Shown in pieces: positions 1 to 5,222 of a DNA stretch of 5,222 bases; positions within the stretch are counted from its first letter, which is position 1; every line of letters begins with the position of its first letter. Location of the stretch: the NCBI GenBank assembly GCA_009786495.1, contig WQTB01000032.1, positions 4,313 to 9,534 on the forward strand, given 5' to 3'. The notes beneath the pieces are model-generated. The model saw only the letters and a program-made list of their open reading frames with translations. It was not told where the DNA came from and did no database searches. A program made the position numbers and the translations under genes. Source of the DNA: Treponema sp. GTDB lineage: Bacteria > Spirochaetota > Spirochaetia > Treponematales > Breznakiellaceae.

Positions 1-1187
1 ATTTTTATGATCAACACGGAACAAAAGAAGAACTTCAGGCAAGAACAGGCACACCGGCTTTTAAGGCAATGATTAATCCAGCCAAGGGAATTTATTTTGT
101 TCAAAAAAAATATCCTGACAAATTTAAAAAGGTTACAGCCGTGCTGCCGTATCCGCAGTATTGGGGTTTCCGCTTTACAGGGAACGCCTGCGCAGAAGCT
201 ACATACATGGGAAACCACACCTACCTTTGGGATCATATTGACAGCTGTTACTCTAGCGTTGCGCATAAATCGGGAATCGCGTCCCTTATGCCGCAAAAAA
301 TATGTAAACCCTGGGACGCGCTTGGAAACATAAGCGCGCAGTTAGCTGAAACTACCGGGCTTTCCCGCGATACGATAGTAACAATGGGCATTCACGATTC
401 CAATTCCGCTCTTCTGCCACATTTCGCAAAAAAGGGATTAAAAGGTTTTATTTTAAACTCGACAGGGACATGGTGCGTAATCATGAACCCTTCCGATAAA
501 TACGGCTTTGAGCCTGACGAGCTTGGCAAGGTTGTTTTTTTTAATATTTCAGCTAACGGTACGCCGATTAAAACCGCGATCTTTCTGGGCGGGCTTGAGT
601 TTGAAACGTGGTCAGACCTTTTTTTTAAACAGCACAACAGAAGCGACAACCCCGGATGGAATGAAGGGCTTTACCGTTCAATCTTAAAGGAAAAAAAATT
701 ATTTTTGCTTCCTGAACTTACGCAAGGCTCAGGGCAATTCCCGGATTCTACCGCGCGCATTACAGAAAACGGAAAAAATTATTTTTTTGATGAATTAAAC
801 GGAAAAGAAAAACCGCAGTGTCTTGGCGATTACGAAAAATCATTCGCCCTTCTTCGGATATCGCTTGTCATGCAGACGCTTACAGCCCTTAAACGCGCGG
901 GCATCGATGAAACAAGCCACATATACACCGAAGGCGGTTTTAGAAAAGATGAATCATACAGCCGCCTTTTATCGTCAGCCATTCCCAACAGGGCGTTTCT
1001 TACAGACATAAAAGAGGCGTCCGCGCTCGGAGCCGCGATGATCGCGAAAATGGCTTTAAGCAAAAAAACGCTTTCGGATCTATCGGCGGATTTTGACATT
1101 AGTTATATTGAGCAGGAAAAAATTTCAATCCCGGAGCTTGAATCATACAGGGAAGCATGGCTTTTCGAAGCTGAAAAAAAAAATTAA
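1..1187 (+). CDS. FGGY-family sugar kinase, 3' part (5' end outside window)
   Basis: The reading frame is open from base 3, so the Met at 69 is internal and the gene starts left of the window; about 394 residues are visible. FGGY kinases transfer the ATP gamma-phosphate to a sugar or ketose in the cytoplasm and are usually about 450-500 residues, so only the first part of the N-terminal domain is missing. Visible landmarks are GIHDSNSA (387-410), whose Asp (396-398) matches the usual catalytic base; NSTGTW (456-473), the start of the C-terminal ATPase half; TEGGFRKDESY (927-959), the nucleotide-binding GG loop; and EASALGAAMIA (1014-1046). The stretch PQYWGFRFTG, then MGNHTYLWD, recalls rhamnose or rhamnulose kinases of the RhaK/NaCK-like branch, but the substrate cannot be fixed from sequence. 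With GH105 nearby, L-rhamnose or L-rhamnulose is a reasonable inference; fuculose, xylulose or another sugar remains possible. It ends 28 bases before the oxidoreductase, probably in one operon. The last codons lie in an A10 run. Confidence 0.88.
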   Translation, partial: FYDQHGTKEELQARTGTPAFKAMINPAKGIYFVQKKYPDKFKKVTAVLPYPQYWGFRFTGNACAEATYMGNHTYLWDHIDSCYSSVAHKSGIASLMPQKICKPWDALGNISAQLAETTGLSRDTIVTMGIHDSNSALLPHFAKKGLKGFILNSTGTWCVIMNPSDKYGFEPDELGKVVFFNISANGTPIKTAIFLGGLEFETWSDLFFKQHNRSDNPGWNEGLYRSILKEKKLFLLPELTQGSGQFPDSTARITENGKNYFFDELNGKEKPQCLGDYEKSFALLRISLVMQTLTALKRAGIDETSHIYTEGGFRKDESYSRLLSSAIPNRAFLTDIKEASALGAAMIAKMALSKKTLSDLSADFDISYIEQEKISIPELESYREAWLFEAEKKN

Positions 1188-1200
1188 ATTAATTTTTTTT
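1176..1200. repeat. AT-only perfect inverted repeat across the kinase stop codon
   Basis: Bases 1176-1187 (eight A, then TTAA) are the exact reverse complement of 1189-1200 (TTAA, then eight T), with one base between them. The kinase stop TAA (1185-1187) lies in the left arm, and the T8 run ends four bases before the Shine-Dalgarno region of the next gene. A hairpin would contain only A-U pairs, so it would be weak and lacks the GC stem of a normal intrinsic terminator. It may be a compositional accident, a mild attenuator, or simply a U-rich leader that helps ribosome binding. Confidence 0.5.
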
Positions 1201-1204
1201 GTTT

Positions 1205-1210
1205 AAGGAG
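1205..1210 (+). promoter_or_regulatory. Ribosome binding site of the Gfo/Idh/MocA gene
   Basis: AAGGAG lies five bases before the ATG at 1216, a near-ideal Shine-Dalgarno match that fixes this start. It is preceded by a T8 run (1193-1200), a U-rich stretch of the kind that can bind ribosomal protein S1. Confidence 0.85.
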
Positions 1211-1215
1211 ATAAA

Positions 1216-2502
1216 ATGACAAAAAAGAAATATGTTCAGGTTGGAACAGGCGGAAGAGCGCGCATGTTCTACGAAGCTATCTGCACAACATACAAAGAAA
1301 GCGCGGAGATCGCAGCGTTCTGCGATGTTTCAAAAACGCGCATGAATTACGCGAACAGGCTTTTAACAGGCGAATACGGCGTTCCCGAAGCGAAGACTTA
1401 CAATTACACGGATTTTGATAAAATGCTTGATGAAACAAAACCCGATACCGTTATCGTAACAAGCGTTGACCGCACGCATCACGATTACATAATAAGATCG
1501 ATGGAAAAAGGATACGACGTAATAACCGAAAAACCCATGACAATCGACGAAAAAAAAGCCCAGGCGATTATCGACTGCCAGAAACGCACGGGCAAAAACT
1601 TGCGCGTAACATTCAATTACCGTTACGCGCCGCACAACACAAAAGTGCGCGAGCTTATAATGGACGGCGTTTTAGGCGATGTTTTTTCCGTTCACTTTGA
1701 ATGGCTTTTGGACACCTATCACGGCGCGGATTATTTCAGGCGCTGGCACAGAAACAAATTAAATTCAGGCGGACTGCTTGTCCACAAGTCCACGCATCAT
1801 TTTGATCTTGTAAATTTCTGGCTGGGTACGCTGCCTGAAACCGTATTCGCGATGGGAGACTTAAATTTCTACGGAATGAAAAACGCCGAGAAAAGAGGCG
1901 TTAAAAATTTTTACTACCGGTGCCACGGAAGCGAAGCCGCCAAAGGAGATCCTTTCGCGATTGACATGGCGAATAACAAAACAATGAAGGCTCTTTATCT
2001 TGACGCCGAAGCCGATTCCGGCTACATCCGCGACAGAAGCGTATTCTCGGATGATATTTCGATCGAAGACACAATGGGGCTTTTGGTGCGTTACCGCAAT
2101 AATGCTATTTTAACTTATTCACTTAACGCGTACATGCCATGGGAAGGTTACAATGTTGTTTTTAACGGATCAAAAGGCCGCCTTGAAGTAAGCGTAAAGG
2201 AAAAAGCGTACATCAATTCAGGCGGCGACAAGAGCCAGGAAGGCGCGCTTTCGCAGAAATCGATCGTTTTCTGGCCGATGTTCGGCAGTCAGTATGAAGT
2301 TGAATTTACGGAAGGCAAGGGCGGACACGGCGGCGGCGATACCGTTATGTTAAACGACATCTTCGGAGTCAGCCGGCCTGACAGGTTTAAAAGAGCCGCG
2401 TCGCACATTGACGGCGTATATTCAATACTTACGGGAATCGCAGGCAACAAATCCATCGCGTCAGGAGAGCCCGTAAAAATGAGCAGCCTTATAACAATAT
2501 AG
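1216..2502 (+). CDS. Gfo/Idh/MocA-family NAD(P)-dependent oxidoreductase
   Basis: This 428-residue cytoplasmic protein belongs to the family that oxidises or reduces sugars, inositols and related polyols using NAD(P). The Rossmann glycine motif VGTGGRA is at residues 9-15, followed by the second strand ending at AAFCDVS (33-39). The family motif TEKP is at 104-107, with Lys106 as the expected catalytic or cofactor-contacting lysine. The C-terminal domain carries GGLLVHKSTHHFDL (185-198). His194 fits the conserved catalytic His, while the position usually held by Asp four residues earlier is His190. SIEDTMG (282-288) is a second recognisable block. The protein is longer than the common 330-390 residues, mainly through about residues 215-280, a region rich in charged and aromatic residues. 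No signal peptide is seen. It follows the sugar kinase closely and probably shares its transcript. The substrate is unknown; a sugar, sugar acid or inositol is likely. Its final 14 bases overlap the end of the opposing GH105 gene. Confidence 0.92.
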   Translation: MTKKKYVQVGTGGRARMFYEAICTTYKESAEIAAFCDVSKTRMNYANRLLTGEYGVPEAKTYNYTDFDKMLDETKPDTVIVTSVDRTHHDYIIRSMEKGYDVITEKPMTIDEKKAQAIIDCQKRTGKNLRVTFNYRYAPHNTKVRELIMDGVLGDVFSVHFEWLLDTYHGADYFRRWHRNKLNSGGLLVHKSTHHFDLVNFWLGTLPETVFAMGDLNFYGMKNAEKRGVKNFYYRCHGSEAAKGDPFAIDMANNKTMKALYLDAEADSGYIRDRSVFSDDISIEDTMGLLVRYRNNAILTYSLNAYMPWEGYNVVFNGSKGRLEVSVKEKAYINSGGDKSQEGALSQKSIVFWPMFGSQYEVEFTEGKGGHGGGDTVMLNDIFGVSRPDRFKRAASHIDGVYSILTGIAGNKSIASGEPVKMSSLITI

Positions 2503-3610
2503 GCTGAAGCCCTATCTGCCTGCATGTGTCGTAATATTCTGTGCACATTAAAAGAAAAGCGCCCATGCCGTGAAGATCGTTTTCCACAGTTGGTCTTTCG
2601 ATATAAAATTTATAATCGCCTACGCCGGTTCCGATGCATATATTGGAAATAATTAAATCGTTTCCGTTAAACTTAAGCGATTTTATAATTCCTTCGTAAG
2701 CGCGGTGAATGTATTTCGCATACGATTTATGCAGATAACCTTTTTTGATCGCTTTGGCGATTGCGTATGTGTATAATGAAGAGCAGGATGTCTCAAGCCA
2801 GTTGCCTTCTTTGTCTCCCTTGTCTACAACCTGATGCCAAAGACCGGAAGCTTCATCTTGAAAACGCACAAGCGCGTTTATTATTTCGATTCCCGCGCTT
2901 ATAAATTCGTTTCGCTTTTTATAATCCTGCGGAATAAAATCCAGTATATCCATAACGGCGACAGCATACCAGCCGATTGCCCTTCCCCAGAATTCCGGAG
3001 AAAGGCCAGTATTTTTATCGCTCCATTCCATCAATTTGGAATCATCCCACGCGTGATATAAAAGACCTGTCCTTGTATCCGTCATATTGCGTCTCATAAG
3101 ATTCATCTGCTGATAAACAATTTCATAATAATAGGGTTTTCTAAAATAACTTGCGTACATCACGCAGTAAGGACCTATCATATAAAGACCGTCAAGCCAC
3201 ATTTGATTGGGCCTGTCATATTTATGCCAGAACCCACCTTGAGCGTTAGTGGGCCATGTGTCAACAAGCAGTGAAAAATTATCTAAGATTTTTTTATAGC
3301 GTTCGTCTTTAAGCTCATTGTAAAGATTAAAAAGCATGATGGAGGGCATCATGTCGTCAAACTGAAGACCGTGATCTTCAAATTTTAATTTGCCGTTTTC
3401 ATCGATATGATAATCCATCCAGCCTTTAATGTAATCATAATATTTTTTTTCTTTGCAAAGAAGGTATGTTCTTTCCATCCCCGAAAGAAAAACGCCCTGA
3501 TGATAATGGAAACGGTTTTTTGGCGGAAGCTCTTCTATGGAAAATTTTCTGATTAAGGTATCACAGCCCATTTTCGCGTAATCAAGAGCGTTCTTACCGT
3601 TATCTGCCAT
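2489..3610 (-). CDS. GH105 unsaturated rhamnogalacturonyl hydrolase (YteR/YesR type)
   Basis: GH105 enzymes remove the delta-4,5-unsaturated galacturonic acid that pectate or rhamnogalacturonan lyases leave at the non-reducing end, acting by hydration of the double bond. The protein has 373 residues, the usual size, and no signal peptide, so it should act in the cytoplasm on imported oligosaccharides. Family motifs appear in order: HYHQGVFLSGMER (35-47), FDDMMPS (84-90), GGFWHK (125-130), NQMWLDGLYM (135-144), LLYHAWDD (183-190) and EFWGRAIGW (206-214). From memory of Bacillus subtilis YteR, its active-site residues Asp88, His132, Asp143, His189, Arg213 and Trp217 correspond here to Asp85, His129, Asp140, His186, Arg210 and Trp214, a constant offset of three. 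The catalytic set therefore looks complete, with Asp140 as general acid/base. The ATG has a good GGGAG site upstream. It lies 23 bases after the DUF4340 gene on the same strand, which suggests co-transcription. The related family GH88 is less likely. Confidence 0.93.
   Translation of the reverse strand: MADNGKNALDYAKMGCDTLIRKFSIEELPPKNRFHYHQGVFLSGMERTYLLCKEKKYYDYIKGWMDYHIDENGKLKFEDHGLQFDDMMPSIMLFNLYNELKDERYKKILDNFSLLVDTWPTNAQGGFWHKYDRPNQMWLDGLYMIGPYCVMYASYFRKPYYYEIVYQQMNLMRRNMTDTRTGLLYHAWDDSKLMEWSDKNTGLSPEFWGRAIGWYAVAVMDILDFIPQDYKKRNEFISAGIEIINALVRFQDEASGLWHQVVDKGDKEGNWLETSCSSLYTYAIAKAIKKGYLHKSYAKYIHRAYEGIIKSLKFNGNDLIISNICIGTGVGDYKFYIERPTVENDLHGMGAFLLMCTEYYDTCRQIGLQPILL
2499..2515. other. Small imperfect stem-loop at the convergent gene junction
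   Basis: ATAGGC (2499-2504), loop TGAA, then GCCCTAT (2509-2515) can form a six-pair stem with one bulged C. It covers the stop of the plus-strand oxidoreductase and the last codons of GH105. There is no T run on the plus side and only a loose AT-rich stretch on the minus side, so it is at best a weak candidate for a two-way terminator. It may be chance. Confidence 0.2.
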
Positions 3611-3616
3611 AATAAT

Positions 3617-3621
3617 CTCCC
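3617..3621 (-). promoter_or_regulatory. Ribosome binding site of the GH105 gene
   Basis: Read on the minus strand, GGGAG lies six bases before the ATG (3610-3608) and is directly preceded by a T7 run. It supports this start over the next in-frame Met, 13 codons downstream. Confidence 0.8.
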
Positions 3622-3633
3622 AAAAAAATTAAA

Positions 3634-5067
3634 TTATAAAAACGAACGCACTCTTTCGCCTGACAATATACGCTGCAGATCCGATAACAGCTGATCTGTA
3701 TACACAGAATATGTAAAATGCGCCCTGCCCTTATTTAAACTGGTCAATACCCGCCTTTGCGCTGTCTCATAAAAACTTACGGTATCCGCCGCTTTAGTGC
3801 CGTCGCGGTAATGATAAACAATTTCGAGAAACGGCGATGTCAGCGTGTTCACAGGAACGTCGTTGTATTCGTCATATCTTGCCGTAACAAGATTTTGATA
3901 GAATACGCGGAAATTTCCCGTATCAATAACAGTATCCCCCGATTTTACAGCAAGTCTGTTTTGCTCCCCTGTTATGCTGAAGGTTACAGTTCTTCCTGCG
4001 TTTTTTATTTCGACGCTTGAAACGCTGTCTATAAAGGGAAGTATAACCATTTTATCCATTAATTCAAAGTGCGTAACTTCAAGCCACGGAAAAGCTGAAG
4101 CCGAAGATTCATAAACAAACGGCGTTCCTTCGCGGTAAATATAAACAAGCCCGTTTGCGTCAGGTTTGGAAAAAAGCACGCGGTAACTGATTCCGCCTAC
4201 AATAAGCTCAAGCGTCGACCACGGCCGCAAAAGCCCGTAACTGTCAAGCTCTGATAACCGCGTATTTATGTTATCTGAAACTTTAGCGGTAAAACGGCCG
4301 GCGTACATTCCGAAAAGGGATTCGTATACGTCTTCATGTTCCATGCTCACAGAGACATTCAGCGGAGCTATGATCCTGTACGGGCTTAAATTAAGATTCA
4401 TTAAATGACCGTATGAATCATTCTTAACAATGACAATTTCTTCCCTTGCGCTGCCGCCTAAAATAATTTTGTCAAAGATCAGAATGTCATCTTTGTCCTT
4501 CTGCGCGTTAGGAGTTATTCCGGTATCGACAAGATCATATATGCTGTATAAAAACACGCTGACGTCAAAATAATACGCAAGATACACTCCGGCCGAACCG
4601 CCGCGCTTTACATACATATTATTGTCCGCGGCAATATAGCCGATATCAAGCGTAAAATCCTGTCCGTTATCTGTCATGATACCAAGACTGGCTGCAGGCG
4701 GCGCAAGACCGAAAATGGAAAGGTTTTCTTCTTCGTCCGTGACAAAACCCGCCGATTCAAGCCGGGACGCCACATCAATAAAATGTAATTTATAGAAATC
4801 GCTAATCGGGAAATCTTCATAGCCTGCAAACGAAGGGCTATGGCCTGCCGTCATGGTATATTCGCCGTAGCTGTTCCTGACAGTGATTGATTTTATTGCA
4901 TCAGCGCCGCCGATATTGTAAATGTATTCCAAAGGCTCTGCTGTCTTTTCAGAAATACTCTGCCCGCCTGCTTGCGCTTGTCTATCTCTTGTTAAAAAAA
5001 ATAAAACAAGTCCCATACACACAATGCCCGCGATTAAAAAAACTGCCAGTCTGATTCTTTTATTCAT
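3634..5067 (-). CDS. Membrane-anchored DUF4340-domain protein
   Basis: This protein has 477 residues. The N-terminus is MNKRIR followed by a hydrophobic segment at about residues 7-26 and then a charged TRDRQ stretch, indicating a signal anchor with the bulk of the protein outside the cytoplasmic membrane. The rest is soluble and rich in beta-type sequence, typical of DUF4340. Recognisable blocks are NIGGADAIKSITVRN (51-65), FGLAPPAASLGI (119-130) and VKRGGSAGVYLA (153-164). Similar blocks recur later: YGLLRPWSTLELIV (277-290), YIYREGTPFVYE (309-320) and FIDSVSSVEIKNAGRTV (345-361). This suggests that the domain is repeated inside the protein. DUF4340 genes commonly sit beside GldF/GldG-like ABC-type transport genes, and the preceding gene fits that. 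The molecular function is not known; a periplasmic or surface part of that transporter is an inference. The start is 11 bases after the upstream stop, so translational coupling is likely. Confidence 0.85.
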   Translation of the reverse strand: MNKRIRLAVFLIAGIVCMGLVLFFLTRDRQAQAGGQSISEKTAEPLEYIYNIGGADAIKSITVRNSYGEYTMTAGHSPSFAGYEDFPISDFYKLHFIDVASRLESAGFVTDEEENLSIFGLAPPAASLGIMTDNGQDFTLDIGYIAADNNMYVKRGGSAGVYLAYYFDVSVFLYSIYDLVDTGITPNAQKDKDDILIFDKIILGGSAREEIVIVKNDSYGHLMNLNLSPYRIIAPLNVSVSMEHEDVYESLFGMYAGRFTAKVSDNINTRLSELDSYGLLRPWSTLELIVGGISYRVLFSKPDANGLVYIYREGTPFVYESSASAFPWLEVTHFELMDKMVILPFIDSVSSVEIKNAGRTVTFSITGEQNRLAVKSGDTVIDTGNFRVFYQNLVTARYDEYNDVPVNTLTSPFLEIVYHYRDGTKAADTVSFYETAQRRVLTSLNKGRAHFTYSVYTDQLLSDLQRILSGERVRSFL

Positions 5068-5075
5068 GTGTTAGT

Positions 5076-5080
5076 CGCCT
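5076..5080 (-). promoter_or_regulatory. Weak ribosome binding site of the DUF4340 gene
   Basis: On the minus strand AGGCG lies eight bases before the ATG at 5067 and overlaps the last two bases of the preceding gene's TAG stop (5081-5079). The match is weaker than at the other two starts, so coupling to translation of the upstream gene probably helps initiation. Confidence 0.45.
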
Positions 5081-5222
5081 ACTTATGCCTTCTTCGCAGC
5101 CATACAAAAATACCAGCGCCTAGCACAGCGAGCGGCAGGACAATTACAAATATCACAATCATTGTCATTACCTGCGAGTAGCTTGCGTTAAGCTCGGTAT
5201 ACCCGATAATTTTATCGTTAAT
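5079..5222 (-). CDS. C-terminus of a membrane protein, probably GldG-like ABC transport subunit (partial)
   Basis: The minus-strand frame is open from the right edge of the window to a TAG stop at 5081-5079, giving 47 residues of the C-terminus. The sequence runs INDKIIGYTELNAS, then a hydrophobic helix of about 23 residues (MTMIVIFVIVLPL and onward, roughly 5100-5171), and ends in the basic tail RRRHK. A final transmembrane helix with a short positive cytoplasmic tail is typical of GldG-family auxiliary proteins, in which a long extracytoplasmic domain is tethered by helices at both ends. The DUF4340 gene directly downstream supports this. The fragment alone would not identify the family, so the name rests mostly on context. 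Confidence 0.6.
   Translation of the reverse strand: MNDKIIGYTELNASYSQVMTMIVIFVIVLPLAVLGAGIFVWLRRRHK

Noticed and set aside
69..71. ATG at 69 as the true kinase start
   Set aside because: The frame is open to the left edge and the 22 residues upstream (FYDQHGTKEELQARTG and on) look like normal kinase sequence; a start here would drop conserved N-terminal domain.
392..649. Minus-strand open frame of 85 codons inside the kinase
   Set aside because: It lies wholly opposite a gene with clear family motifs and has no recognisable domain of its own; treated as a shadow frame.
830..1099. Minus-strand open frame of 89 codons opposite the kinase C-terminal domain
   Set aside because: It covers the antisense of the conserved GG loop and EASALG motifs and resembles no known family.
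1174..1200. Intrinsic terminator after the kinase
   Set aside because: The inverted repeat has no GC pairs and the next gene starts 16 bases later with a strong ribosome binding site, so read-through within an operon is more likely.
1363..1635. Minus-strand open frame of 90 codons opposite the oxidoreductase
   Set aside because: It is antisense to the Rossmann domain and EKP motif, and its odd Phe/Cys/Val-rich composition is typical of a shadow frame.
2834..3061. Plus-strand open frame of 75 codons inside GH105
   Set aside because: It is antisense to conserved GH105 catalytic motifs and has no convincing ribosome binding site or homology.
3560..3610. Signal peptide on the GH105 protein
   Set aside because: The N-terminus (MADNGKNALDYAKMG) is polar with no hydrophobic core, so an extracytoplasmic enzyme is unlikely.
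3757..4020. Plus-strand open frame of 87 codons inside the DUF4340 gene
   Set aside because: It overlaps a coherent domain protein on the opposite strand and shows no recognisable features.
1..5222. Mobile element, CRISPR array, RNA gene or new defence system
   Set aside because: No transposase or integrase motifs, regular repeats, tRNA-like folds or defence domains are visible, and the window is almost fully occupied by metabolic and membrane genes.

Overview
The window holds five protein-coding genes in two convergent groups and almost no non-coding DNA. The longest gap between genes is 28 bases. The strong Shine-Dalgarno sequences (AAGGAG, GGGAG) argue against Bacteroidota. The AT-leaning composition, many A8/T8 runs and a GldG-like/DUF4340 gene pair fit a host-associated or anaerobic bacterium such as a spirochaete (Treponema-like). 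A clostridial or related origin is also possible. This taxonomic guess rests on style and gene content only.

Plus strand, 1-2502: the 3' part of an FGGY-family sugar kinase runs in from the left edge. It is followed 28 bases later by a complete Gfo/Idh/MocA-family NAD(P)-dependent oxidoreductase with a strong ribosome binding site. The two look like the end of a sugar-catabolic operon that begins outside the window.

Minus strand, 5222-2489: this group begins (right to left) with the last 47 codons of a membrane protein ending in a transmembrane helix and a basic tail, probably a GldG-like ABC-transport auxiliary subunit. Next comes a membrane-anchored DUF4340 protein of 477 residues with visible internal repetition. 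Last is a complete GH105 (YteR/YesR-type) unsaturated rhamnogalacturonyl hydrolase. Gaps of 11 and 23 bases suggest one transcript.

The two groups meet tail to tail and overlap by 14 bases at 2489-2502. A plausible joint reading is intracellular use of pectin (rhamnogalacturonan I) fragments. GH105 would split the unsaturated uronic acid from rhamnose, the kinase would phosphorylate a deoxy- or other sugar, and the oxidoreductase would act on a sugar or sugar-acid intermediate. The GldG/DUF4340 genes are not known to belong to such a pathway, so their closeness to GH105 is the least expected point of the layout. I see no RNA gene, mobile element, CRISPR array or clearly undescribed system.
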